Shown piece by piece: positions 22,508-33,500 of a stretch of DNA of 64,000 nucleotides. Below the pieces are notes generated by a model, which worked only from the letters and a program-made list of their open reading frames with translations, was not told the DNA's origin and ran no database searches. The stretch's first letter is position 1, and each line of letters starts with the position of its first letter. The position numbers were made by a program, and so were the translations under genes. Source of the stretch: Gongronella butleri (taxonomy: Eukaryota > Mucoromycota > Mucoromycetes > Mucorales > Cunninghamellaceae); contig JAIWZP010000017.1 in NCBI GenBank assembly GCA_025201375.1, positions 248,001 to 312,000 on the forward strand, in the 5' to 3' direction.

Positions 22508-23123
22508 GAAAAAAAAGAAAAAAAGGGAAAAAAAAAAGAGGGAATTGACCTCCATTCTTTGATCTGTTAGGTGCCCAACATTACCGAATTCATGAATGCA
22601 ATCTCGTTTGCCCTTTACGGAAATATTGTGCTTAGGTAACGACCGGTCCTTGCGGGGCGAGCGGATCAAACAAAGAGGGCCAATTCGCATGAACCTTTTT
22701 TTGATCCCCCCCTCTTTTAGTATGGAAATTGGTTCCGCTTATGCGCTGCAGGTGTGTCTCCTGCAAATCCCGTCCATGGTCGCCTTCTCGTACTGGTTCA
22801 ATTATGGCAAGGATGAGCTGGCAGACTACACTTTCAGGTACAAATGCCAAAAAAGCCAAAAAAAAAAAAAGAAGCATCATCACCTGACCGATGCATTCCT
22901 TCCCCCACCCCTTTTTTTTTTTTTTTAGCCTTGTCTTTCCTCGGTGGGACGTGATCTCGGTGGTGTTTTCCGTCTTTTTATTGACGTACACGTATCAAGA
23001 AGGGAATCCAACTATTTCAAGGGCTCGATCCTGTTTCTCAGCTACATTGTGCTTTTGCTTGCTTTTTACTTTATTCCCCCCTTTTCAGAAACAAGCGTTT
23101 TGATCGGTGCGGGGCCGACGTAG
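19340..23123 (+). CDS. VNX1: Vacuolar cation/H+ exchanger of the Vnx1 (CAX) type, with a C-terminal frameshift
   Basis: Exons 19340-19735, 19854-20343, 20494-21120, 21232-21308, 21458-21613, 21760-22006, 22113-22435, 22571-22635, 22721-22837 and 22929-23123 (~897 codons). The ~130-residue N-terminus is acidic, with a Glu/Asp run. Membrane segments follow. The first CAX repeat holds SSISAQSSMGLAAAINATFGSIIE, whose GLxAAxNATFGSxIE core carries the cation-binding acidic residue. The second repeat has the matching VPNITEFMNAISFA block. The large acidic/His-rich loop between repeats (HTHRQDHIHPAPASHH, then a Glu run) is typical of Vnx1, a low-affinity Na+/K+/H+ exchanger of vacuolar or endosomal membranes. 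In the last exon, frame breaks after YTYQEG and resumes with SNYFKGS: one base is missing at about 23005. Either a sequence error or a true mutation would delete the final ~40 residues. Confidence 0.9.
20411..20452 (+). repeat. T42 homopolymer in VNX1 intron 2
   Basis: 42 T in a row upstream of the acceptor at 20493. Confidence 0.9.
22438..22495 (+). repeat. A58 homopolymer in VNX1 intron 7
   Basis: 58 A directly following a GT donor at 22436-22437, then A-rich sequence with single G interruptions. Confidence 0.9.
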
Positions 23124-23429
23124 ACAAATGAGCCATCCATTGGCCCTCTTTTTTATGGCTTTCAGTGCGAAATAAACTTTTTTTTGGTCTTTTTGGTTTG
23201 GGCTGCATGATGATTTGCAACCCTCGGATTGGGGGCGGGGGGGGAAGGGGGGAGGGAGGAGGGGGGCGACAAGGAAAAAAAAAACTCTTCTTGGCTTTTC
23301 GACCCACAGAAAAAAAAAAAAAATCAGGCCTTGCCCAAAAAAAGAGCGAATGAGGTCCGGTTTGGCAGATTTTTTTTCTTCTTTTCTTTCTTTCTCTCCA
23401 CCCTCTCTCTCTAGATACCAGTGTCGTCC
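23124..23429. other. Intergenic spacer between VNX1 and ceramide synthase
   Basis: 306 bp with long purine stretches (G- and A-rich, 23225-23345). It holds the VNX1 3' end and the ceramide synthase promoter. No other feature seen. Confidence 0.6.
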
Positions 23430-24975
23430 ATGGCCGAGCCAACGCTTGTCAAGCAGAAATATGTGCCTCCTCCAAAGTCCATATCCGAGACATTTTTGCA
23501 ATATGAGATAGGTAAAGTCTAGGAAAAATGGGAAAAGAAGAAAAAAGGACGTGTCTGTCGTGCCTTTTGGTTCTTGTCGGTGAGAGAGACCGAACACGGA
23601 CTCATCTTTTTGGGGGATCATCTCTTGTTAGAAATCACGGGGTCGATCGTTAGTGTGGTGGTGCTTGGCTACCTGCTCGGTCTGTCCTGGGCGGAGAAGA
23701 GCATTTTCCTCTCATACAAGCTGGGACCTAACACGTACACAAAAGGCGTCGACGACGCTTATTTCGTCCTCTTTTGGGTCGTTGCCTTTACCTTTTTGCG
23801 CGCCGCGCTCATGACTTATGTCTATCATCCATTGGCACGTGTTGTCGGCGTGTCTCCTGCTGGCAAGCGACAGCGCCTCGCGGAGCAAGGCTTCGCTTTC
23901 ACGTATTATATCTTCTTTTGGACTTGGGGCATGGTAAGCGAGCATTTTTATTTTTATTTTTTGGATTTTGACAAGGAACCACGGGCCGTGGGAGAGGCAG
24001 CATCGAGAGAAAAAAAAAATGGCAGGCCATGGATTCGCTTTTTCCCTTCAAAAACGACGCGTCTCACTCTCATTTTTTTTTTAAAAAAAAACAAAAAGGT
24101 GATCATGTACGTCAGCCCTCACTGGTTCAACACGTCGCAATATTGGATTGACTACCCGCACATTTTCTTGTCGCGCACGATGAAATGCTATTACCTGATG
24201 CAAATGGCGTTTTGGTTCCACCAGCTGTACACGATTCACATTGAAAAGCGCCGCAAGGACCATGTCGCCATGGTCACGCACCATTTCATCACCATTGCCC
24301 TGCTTGTCTCGAGTTATGTCGCCAATTTCACTCGCATCGGCAATGCCGTGCTGTGCTGCATGGATTTGGCGGATGTTTTGTTGGCGGTAAGCGATCTGGA
24401 ACACGGCAATCGGCTAAAGAAAAAAACGGGGGCAAGACGGAGGACGGAGGAGCGGCCCACGCGTCAATTGGCGAGAGAAACGCGTGGAAAACTCAATCAA
24501 TCAATTTTTTCTAGCTTGCCAAGATCTTGAAATACGTGGGCTTCACGACATTGTGTGATTATGCATTTGCCATGTTTGCCATTGCGTGGCCGGTGACGCG
24601 CCACGGGTTCTTTTCGGTCATTGTGTATGCGACGATCACCGAGCCGTCGAAATACCTGGATATGCTTTGGGAGCCCGAGAAGGGCAAGTATTTTACGCCA
24701 TTTACACAAAAGCTATACATCTTCTTGTTCCTGTCGCTCAATTTCATCATGGTCTATTGGTTTGCCATGATCTTGCGCGTCATCATCAACGTCGTCCGTG
24801 GCAACAATGCAGAGGACACGCGCAGTGATGATGAGGATGAAGAAGACGAGCCCAAGGTTCCCAATGGCAAGATGTAAGTGCTCCCAATTGGATTCCCCGT
24901 GTGCCCCCCCCTCCTTGTCTAGCGCGCTCACCATGAGCATTTCTTTTTTTTTTCTCCCACAGGAAACATCAATAA
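23430..24975 (+). CDS. LAG1: Ceramide synthase, TLC-domain Lag1/Lac1 type (5 exons)
   Basis: Exons 23430-23511, 23632-23933, 24099-24386, 24515-24873 and 24963-24975 give 347 aa. The TLC domain is evident. Markers are FVLFWVVAFTFLRA, the Lag motif region with the catalytic His pair in MVTHHFITIALL, then NFTRIGNAVLCCMDLADVLL, where the D-x-x-D-type acidic residues lie. Several hydrophobic segments place it in the ER membrane. Lag1/Lac1 proteins acylate sphingoid bases with long-chain acyl-CoA to make (dihydro)ceramide. The C-terminus is acidic (DTRSDDEDEEDEP), as in yeast Lag1, where CK2 phosphorylates it. A terminal 13-nt exon adds KHQ after an intron with consensus GTAAGTG and CCCACAG. If that intron is retained, the protein ends at GKM instead; both forms are credible. 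Confidence 0.95.
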
Positions 24976-26329
24976 TAGATCTTTTGCCGTCCCCATTTCC
25001 CCCCCCCTGTTTTTTTTTATACTTTCACCTTTTCCGCCCGCACTTTTTTCACTCTTCTCATTGTCGCCTTGTCCCCCCCCCACTCTTTTCTTTGCCCGTC
25101 GCCTCCTTTTTTTATTGTTTTATTGTAGCCGGCCTTGTAAATTACTTTTTTGTTGCTTGTTTGGTCGTCGACGCGGCAACCCTGGTATTATACGCTGAAA
25201 AAAAAATAAAATTTCTGTCCTCCTTATCTTTTTGTCTCGCGTTGTGCTTTTGTGTATATGTCGGACATGCCGCTTTTGGTGATCAATGCGCACACCCTGC
25301 TTTTGCCACATAAACAGACCGCCCCAAAAAGGTGCATTGACGCTTACTGCATGGCCGGCCGCAACCGCTCGGCACTGTCATGGCCCCATTGTTTGTTTGG
25401 GACGCGAAATGGGCGTAAACAGTGACGATGGGGGGATGGAAATGCAAAAAAGGGGGGCCAAGCGCAACATGACCCATTGCAACGCGGCGCAATGACCTTT
25501 TTTTGGACCGGCATTGGGTTGCTTCCGCTTTCCGTGATGCTCGTGTCACCTGTGCAAGGCAGCTGGGAAATGGCAGCGCTGATACAACTTGCTCGTTTTA
25601 TCATTTTTGTCCCTGTTTCGTGTTTGGCGCGTCGTTTTTTCGTGTCTGGTCATTGGTCCTGGCTTGCTTTGAAAAGCTTCGTCCTTTGACGATGCAACAG
25701 TGTGGCGTGGCGGACCATGAGCGGCGCTGCGGTGCGTTCAAAATGTGTGTGCCATTCACATGGGCCTGTTTTTTGTTTTTCCGTGCCCCTGAATGAGACA
25801 TTGGGCTCCCTGGGGCTCCCCACGAACTCTGGGATAAGACGGGCACACAGCGCAGACACGCACAATTGGGATAATAGCGTCGTCATGTGACCCATTCTTT
25901 GTGTCCCCATTTTCACCGCTGCGCCTTTGCCCAAATGCAGCAACACGTCTCTGGCCACCGATCCCGGACGACGCGCAACGGACGCGCCTTTCACCAGCGG
26001 CTCTCAGGGCTCGTTTAGTTGACAGAGAAATGCGGCATCGTAACCCCAGCGGCCTCAAATTGGACGCTTTTTAATATCTTCAGACATTGCTCGAGCATTG
26101 TTTTAGATGATGCCCCTCTCAAACTCTCCACGGACCGTCCGGACTTCATGTTGATCATATTAACTTGAAATAAAATGTTGCCGGACTGAATGGTTGCAGA
26201 GAACGATGCAATCGATACGCTTTTAGTGTATTTTTGTTACCTGTCGATGAGCCCAAAGCCTTTTAGGGAAAAAATGATTTGAGCCAGTTATTCAGAGGCT
26301 GCTCGTTCAAATGAGCCCAAACTTGCGGC

Positions 26330-26990
26330 ATTGCGATCACTAGATCGTTCATCACAACGATTTTCAAAAGTCGCGAATTTTCACAGGGGCACAGCCGATC
26401 ACAGGAAAATCGACAAATTTAGGTCCTCAGATCGCCACGTCATTCAGCCATATGGTAGGTGGCCATTATTTATCGATGGAAATGCAATAAAAAACTGGGG
26501 TCCGTAGATTGGTTGACGCGCAAAACGCAAAAAGCTGCTAATTTTAATCTCAAGGAAAAATCGATGAAGATTGGCCGCAGCGCCTTGCAGGTCATATCAT
26601 CTGAAAGAGCACGATTTGAAGCATGCGTAGCCATTGGTGATCAGTGAAAAAAGATGGATTTTGGCAGAACAAACGCGACCGGAAAGTTAAGCGTACGGCG
26701 TCAACGCGTGGTAAACCGCGTCAGTCTTTGATGTACGCGCGCGTATTCCTAATCAAATCCATGCGCCTGGAACGCCTCTTTCTGTTGGACGCGTCAAAAG
26801 CGCCTTTACAACGCGTTTTTCTGGCGCGATTCGCGTGCAAAGTTTTAACCAAAATCGCGCATTGCTCGTCACTGAGCAGATGGACCTCGTTCTTTTTTGG
26901 CCTTTTTCGTGGTTTCTCCACGCAGGCTTTCTTGGGTGCAAGTTTGGTAGATTATTAGCGACCTGATTTTTCCATTTTGGTTTTGGAGTC
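26330..26990. repeat. Degenerate dispersed repeat, block E
   Basis: About 650 bp, colinear with about 51640-52290 (both contain TTAGGTCCTC, CATTCA followed by CATATGGTAG/CACATGGTAG, AATGCAATAAAA and AAATCCATG). Its tail (about 26860-26990: GAGCAGATGGACC, TGGTTTCTCC, GTGCAAGTTTG) recurs at about 38595-38710 and 56960-57130. Confidence 0.7.
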
Positions 26991-27736
26991 TCGCCACTTC
27001 TAAATTTCGATTTGCTTGTAGCGTGCGACCAAGGCGTTGTGGCCGCTGCAAATCGCGTCCCACTGGGCTTTCCAGCTCGCGTTTTCCTGTTGAGGCGGAT
27101 TTCGGAGCTTGGCAATATGTTGCTGGCGAGTATCAATTGATTTCGGTCGAAAAATCGCAACCTGTATAGCACTCGCAGAGAGGCGTTGCCAAACGAACCC
27201 AAACTTTTTACAGTAATCAGCTGTGATATATGCATTCCACAAGGTCCATTTTTCCTACCAATTCTACTAGTAAAAATCGTGCCTATTTGAGGAATACACG
27301 CTAAAATCTAATTTTTTAGTCAAATCTTTTCACAAGCAAGCATCCAGGTCTCAAACGTTGAACCATGCTTTGGTTGCCTCTGTGTGACAACTGATCCAAA
27401 TTTGAGAGAGATCGGGTTACTGCAACACGAGCAATCGCGAACATTAAAGTCCGTGTCGTGTATTTTTGCTCATTGCGCGCTGCTCCTTGATCCCATCGAC
27501 ACCAAACTTTCGACATGTGCTTTTGACCATTGTTGATCGCTTGCTGTAAGAGTAAAAATGGAGTTCGATTAAGCGGTTGTCGAGAAATTGCAAATTTTGC
27601 TTTTTTGTCGCCTTTTTGCCGCTTTCCCCGGGACACCCAAAAAAATCTTCTGGTCCTTGCGCTACAAATGGCCGTGCGGGCTCATGTGCGACCATTGCTA
27701 CGGAACACGCGGGTTTGGGGTCCGTGGCATGCAGCG

Positions 27737-28014
27737 ATTTTTTTGTTTTGGCAATTTTTCTGACACGGCGATGTGTCACATGCTTCGCTTTTTTTTGTTT
27801 GGCAATTCCTTTTGACTTGGCGACGCGTCACGTGCCACAATTTTTTTTGTATGGAAATCGATTTGACTTGGCGACGCGTGATGCGCGTGTTTTTTGCTTT
27901 TTTTTTTTTTTTAAGGAAACGGCTTGACACGGCGATGTGTCACGCTTTTTTCCACCCTTTTTGATTTTTTTTCTATGGCAATTCATTTTGACTTGGCGAC
28001 GCGTGATGCATATT
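27737..28014 (+). repeat. Minisatellite, ~5 imperfect units of ~50-65 bp
   Basis: Each unit has a T-rich half with GGCAAT or GGAAAT followed by GACTTGGCGACGCGTGATG or the variant GACACGGCGATGTGTCAC. Units start near 27737, 27788, 27841, 27891 and 27945. The second half of each unit is a partial palindrome around GCGACGCGT or GGCGATGTGTC. Confidence 0.75.
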
Positions 28015-28844
28015 GTGTGTACAACGACATTGCAGCAATGCTCCTTTGCAGTTGGCCTGTGCAACAGGTGAATGATTGCGTGGATCCGATATCAGGGAGG
28101 GGAAGAGGCTCTCACGGTTCACCTGTTTGCGATTCTCTAGATGCTCAACGCGCTCATTTGACACGTCTTAGCCCATGCCGGGTAAATTTTTGTCAAAAAG
28201 AATGACATTGTGGCGTCCATTGCCACGTTTTGCAAGCAAATGGCGTGATGCGCAGGGCGCTACAGGGCCCGCGGGCTGCTGAAATACGCGGTGTGAACTT
28301 TATTTGCATGAGAAATCCAAAGCAGTGTGCCCAGAAAGTAGCTCGAGCCGATGATTCGGGCAATTGGACGCTGCACCTTATTCTCACTGTCGTTTTCGTA
28401 TGGTGAGCATGGTCCTTACCCGTGAGTAATATCTAAAATATGCACGATGCTGAGCCGCATGGCCGTACAAAGGCCGTACAAGAGAATCATCCCGCTCAAT
28501 TGGTTCCTATTTTATATTTTCTCATCGGCCAAGCAACATCAAAGCCATTGACTAAAGGGGTGCAAAGAGAGAGAGAGAGAGAAATCAACGAGTGCGCATT
28601 TTTTTTTGGCGGACAGATCGAATGATAGTATGAAAAATTAAAAGAGCACCCTTCGATTGTGACATGAGTCATTTTTTTTCTGCGAAATAAGATGCAATTG
28701 CGTGTTGCGTCAACGATGATTAAGTGTAGATAGCACGCAAGGTGACATGGGCGATGGCGAGAGCGTCTTTTTTTTTGTGCGCGCGTTGCGCCGTGATGAG
28801 AAGATTGTAGCAAGAATTGCACCATCATGCACTTTTGGCTCCGA

Positions 28845-28849
28845 CCAAT
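28845..28849 (+). promoter_or_regulatory. CCAAT box upstream of the dioxygenase gene
   Basis: CCAAT within GACCAATCA, 61 bp upstream of the TATA element and in the orientation of the gene. It fits a Hap2/3/5-type site. Confidence 0.45.
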
Positions 28850-28909
28850 CATAGGTAAGGCTTACCCCGCCCCTTCAAGCCCGCCCCTCCCCCCGTCTGT
28901 GCAAAAAGA

Positions 28910-28916
28910 TATAAAA
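28910..28916 (+). promoter_or_regulatory. TATA box of the dioxygenase gene
   Basis: TATAAAA lies 91 bp upstream of the ATG at 29007, after a C-rich stretch and ahead of a pyrimidine-rich leader. Confidence 0.65.
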
Positions 28917-29006
28917 GGGAGCTTCATTGTTCCTCACTTTTTTAACGACTTTCTCATCACTTTGCAAATCTATTCTTTTTTTAATTTTTCTGCAAACACA
29001 ACCAAC

Positions 29007-29780
29007 ATGGCTGCTTCCACTGCTTCTGCTGCTCCCGTCACTGGCAAGACCTGGCGCGGATTCTCGATCACTGGGTCCAATGAGATTGATGCGGTGTTTC
29101 CCGAGCGCATCACTGGCCCATCGGCATGGGATGGCAAGATTTTGGAAGAGCACCCCGAGCAATGGATCTACCACGTCACCGAGGAAGACATTGCCGACAT
29201 TGACCGCGCACTCAAGCACTTTAATGCGCTGGATGTGCCCTTGGTAAGTGCATTGTGTGGCGTCCAATTGGACGCGTCGCAACTCACTCTAATTTATCTC
29301 TTTTTCAATAGACCGAGATCAACAAGACCAACTTTCCCCTGACGACTTTTGCAAGTGTGATTGCGTCGCAAAAGAGTGAATTGTTCCAAGGCCGCGGGTT
29401 TAGCTTGATTCGTGGATTCCCCGTGACAAAATACGAGCGCAAGGACCAGGCGGCGATCTTCATGGGTCTTGGTGCCTACATTGGGTCGCGCAAGCCGCAG
29501 AATCACAAGGGCCACGTACTTGGGCACGTCAAGGACATCACGATTGGGTCGCAGACCAAGAGCGTGTATGACCCTGAGGATCCTACGACGCGCATCTATG
29601 CGACACGCAAGGCACAGCCTTTCCACGTGGATGGCACCGACATTGTCGGCCTGTTCTGCCTCCAGGAGGGCTACAAGGGTGGCCTGAGCTCCGTGGTCTC
29701 GTCTCACACCATCTACAACAAGTTGCAGGAACAGCGACCCGATATTGTCAATCTGATGAAGGAACAATGGCTCTGGGACA

Positions 29781-29818
<38 letters not shown>

Positions 29819-30276
29819 AAAAAAAGGCCGTTTAAACCCACTTTTTTTTTAACGCGATTCACAGGAAGGGCGAGCACAAGCCCGACGAGGCGCCTTACCT
29901 TGCCGCTGCGCCGCTTGTCTACTACCACGATCGTCTGTTCACCTTCTGGGGTCCTCACTTTTTCGAGACGATGACGCGTTTCAAGGACGTGTCTGTCGAG
30001 CCCGAGAAGTTTGAGGCGATGAAATACGTGCAAGAGCTGTGCGAGAAGGAGGCGCTCAATATGAAATTGGAGGTTGGCGACATCCAGCTCGTGCAAAATT
30101 ACCAGATCCTGCACGCACGCACCGCCTATACGGACCGCCCTGGCCAGACGCGCCATCTGCTTCGCCTCTGGCTGCTAGTCAAGCCTGAGGAGGTCGGGTT
30201 CCCCATTCCCTTCAAAAAGGGCGATTTCGACTACGAATTCACCGGAAACCACACTGTCCCGCTCGAGGCAGAGTAA
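29007..30276 (+). CDS. TauD/TfdA-family Fe(II)/2-oxoglutarate dioxygenase (3 exons)
   Basis: Exons 29007-29243, 29312-29781 and 29865-30276 give 372 aa, the normal size for the family. The metal ligands are seen as HVD (QPFHVDGTD, about residue 200) and the distal His in YQILHART. An Arg in RHLLRLWL is placed to bind 2-oxoglutarate. Fungal members oxidise small acids; yeast Jlp1 uses sulfonates and others use taurine, xanthine or unknown substrates. Substrate cannot be assigned. No signal peptide or membrane segment was seen, so it is probably cytosolic. A strong TATA box and a high share of common codons suggest active expression (inference). Intron 2 begins with GT and then 34 A. It converges with the Trp-Trp repeat gene 239 bp downstream. 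Confidence 0.92.
29784..29817 (+). repeat. A34 homopolymer in dioxygenase intron 2
   Basis: 34 A immediately after the donor GT. Confidence 0.9.
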
Positions 30277-30385
30277 AAATTGCCATCCTTTTTTTTTTAT
30301 TTTCCTCTCTTTTGCCACATCTTTACCCCCACCCCCTCTTCCACACTTGCTGCTTCCCATACCACTTCCGCTTTTATTCAACAAC

Positions 30386-30391
30386 AATAAA
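30386..30391 (+). terminator. AATAAA polyadenylation signal, dioxygenase gene
   Basis: AATAAA lies 110 nt past the stop codon, in the convergent spacer. Confidence 0.45.
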
Positions 30392-30515
30392 CTCAATTGA
30401 AGCCAATGTCGATGAAAAGGAGCATAATTTTGCTATTTTTGATAGTTTTCACAAACATTTAGGAACAAAAAAAATTGATTTATTGAATTCGTGTTTGCAG
30501 ATTTCTTTTTTTTTT

Positions 30516-33500
30516 TTATGCGCTACTGCGGACTTGTTCAAGGTGGCGTTGCATGCGCTGTGCACGCTCCAGATCCTCTTCAGCGTCTTGCACCATGGTG
30601 CGCGCTTCGGCGTACAGGCGTTCCCATTCGCTATCGCTGATCCATTTGCGATCCGACGCGTCATTGCTGCTGGTCGACGCGCTGCGCTGCGCTGTCGAGG
30701 ACGACATCATGGTCGAGGATGCCTTTTTCGCCTTGTCGGCTGTTTCGTTGGCCATGTCGTGCGTGCGCTGGCTCATGTCGTCAAACTTATTGTGCGCTTC
30801 GTCGGACCAATGGTGCAGACGTTCCTGGAGCCGCTCGGTGCCCGATACCGCGCGATCGTTGAGCTCATTCACCTTTTGGTCAAAAGAGTCGCGCCATGAC
30901 CGCGCTGTGCCTCGCGCGTCCTCCGCCGCCGCGTCCACCGACGAACGTGCATCACGCGCCGCGTTATCCATCGATTGCTGCGCATCCTGCTTCGTGGACG
31001 ACCACCAATGCTTCGCTTGCTCTGAACCTAGACATGATAAAAAAAAATGTGAGCAATACTGTAAACCCCCAACAGCAGCGCGTTTTTGTGCATTACTGTT
31101 ATTGATGACGTTCTCGGCATCACGCGACATTTGGTAAGCCTCGTTCTCGGTGGATTGCCACATGTCCTTGGCCTTGTCAGTGCCTATTTTATAAAAAAAG
31201 TCAATAAATTCGGCCCATTGTGCGTTTTGTTTCCTTTCTTACGCTCATTGACTGCGTTTTCTGCATCGCGTGACATTTGGTCGGCCTTGTCTTGCGCGTC
31301 TTTCTTGGTCGATTGCCACCAATGCTTGGCTTTGGCCGCATAAAAAAAAAAAAAAAAAGAGTCAATGGCGGCCATCGGTGTTTCTCGAGTAAGCCTTACT
31401 CTCATCCATGACTTTCTCAGCGTCGTTCGACACCTGTTCAGCCGCGCCTTGCGCCTCTTGCTTAGTCGATTGCCACCAATGCTTGGCCTTGTTCGTAGCT
31501 ACATTAGAAAAATTGGGCGAGGAAATGAGCACTCTTTGTTTTTTTTTTTTGCGAATGCTTTTTTTAAAATAGGTCGTACTATCGTTGAGCACGGACTGAG
31601 CATCGCGTGAGGCTTGGTCCATTGAATTTTGCGCGTCTTGGGCCTTTTCATTGGCGTCGCGCTTCATCTGGTCCCAATTGTCCTTGGCATTGTCGGCTGT
31701 TTGTTGCGCGTCGTTCTTGGTCGATTGCCACCAATGCTTTGCCTTGTCGGCAGCTGGTTTGAAAAAAAAAAATGAAGGATCAGCAGCCATTCGTGCAGCA
31801 ATCGCGTTTTTTTTTTTTTTTTTTTACAGTCATTGATTGCGCTTTCGGCCTTGCCGTGCATCTCATTGGTCTTTGCCTGGGCGTCACGCGTCGCTTGGTC
31901 GGCGGCATCCTGCGCGTCTTGCTTGGTAGATGACCACCAGCTCTTGACCTGGTTCGTGCCTTTTTTCAAATAAAAAAAATAAAATAAAATCAGTTTTTTT
32001 TTTTTTTTTTTTGTCTCCTTTCCCATCTCCTTTGGAGAGCCCACTCACGCTCGTGCATGGCATCGTCGGCCTTGGCCACGAGGTCATCGACCTTGTTGCG
32101 TGCGTCGCGCGTGGCCTGGCTGGCGGCGTCTTTCATTTCTTGCGCTTTCGTATCGGCATCGCGTTTCAATTGGCTCACGCTACCCTTGGTGTCGTCCACG
32201 GACTGCTGTGCGTCGTCCTTGGCCGATTGCCACCAATGCCTAACCTTGTCAGCGCCTATTGGAAACGGTGAATATTAGTGCGCTTTTTTTTTTTTCTAAA
32301 TTTTTCATTTTTAAAATGACGTCCTTACTCTCGTCGGCTTTGGCTTGGGTGTCACGAGCCGCTTTATCGGTCATGTCCTGCGCATCTTGCTTGGTCGACT
32401 GCCACCAATGTCTGGCTTTGTTGGCACCTGGACCAAAGACGCGTTAAAATCTGCGAAAACACGCCATCTTTCAAAAAGTACTCACCTTCATTGGCCGAGT
32501 CTTCCGCTTTGCGCTTGAGCTCGTTCGCCTTGCCCTGCGCGTCGCGCGTCGCTTGATCGGCGGTGTCCTGAACCTCTTGCTTGGTCGACGACCACCAGCT
32601 CTTGACCTTTTCCGCGCCTACAATAGGATTGCAAGGTAAGTCAGTGGCCTCCCCTCTTATCTATTTTGTGTCATTTTACCATCCTTGGCGGCGTCATCTG
32701 CCGTGTCCGTGATGTCGTTTGCCTTGCTTTGCATCTCATATGCCTTTTTTTGAGAATCACGCTCGACTTTGTCGGTGGTGTCCTGCGCCTCATGCTTAGC
32801 TGACGACCACCAGCTCTTGGCCTTGTCCACACCTACAATTTAATTGCGATGGATCCATGATTCATATCATGTTTCTTCATTTTTTCTTATTTTTTCATTT
32901 TACCTTCATTGACGGCATCCGTGGCCATGTTCTTGGCGTCGTTTGCCGTCTCCGTGATGTCGTTTGCCTTGCTTTCCATCTCATTTGCCATTTTTTGAGA
33001 ATCGCGCTCGACATTGTCGGTGGTGTCTTGCGCATCACGCTTGACCGACGACCACCAGCTCTTGGCCTTGTCCACGCCTAGAATTGAATTGCAATGCATC
33101 AATGGATCATTTCATGTTTTCTTCATTCTTTCATTTTACCATCATTGACGGCATCCGTGGTCGTGTTCTTGACGTCGTCCGTGATGTCATTTGCCTTGCT
33201 TTCCATTTCAAATGCCTTTTTTTGAGAATCGCGCTCGACTTTGTCGGTGGTGTCCTGTGCATCATGCTTGGCCGACGACCACCAGCTCTTGGCCTTGTCC
33301 ACGCCTACAATTTTTGTTGCAACGGATCAATGAATCATTTCATGTTTCTTGAATTTTTTTTTTTTTTACCATCATTGGCGGCGTCTGTGGCCTTGTTCTT
33401 GATGTCGGTTGCCTTGTTTTTGACATCGTCTGCTTTGTTTTGCGCGTCGCGAGCAGCATAGTCCGTCATGTCCTTTGCGTCCTTTTTGGCAGATTGCCAC

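Larger units (their letters stand above)
24976..28826. other. Gene-poor repeat island 2
   Basis: About 3.9 kb between the ceramide synthase and the dioxygenase. It holds a degenerate dispersed repeat (26330-26990), a minisatellite (27737-28014) and AT-rich sequence with no ORF of family-like quality. Nothing resembling tRNA or rRNA was seen. Confidence 0.65.

Noticed and set aside
25477..25800. Plus-strand ORFs of 70-97 codons in island 2
   Set aside because: Short, overlapping in different frames, with no hydrophobic pattern or motif that persists and no splice context.
31321..31342. Lost splice acceptor before repeat exon 12
   Set aside because: At first no AG was seen after the poly-T tract, but CCAAAG ending at 31330 gives a canonical phase-1 acceptor, so the exon is normal (three codons shorter).
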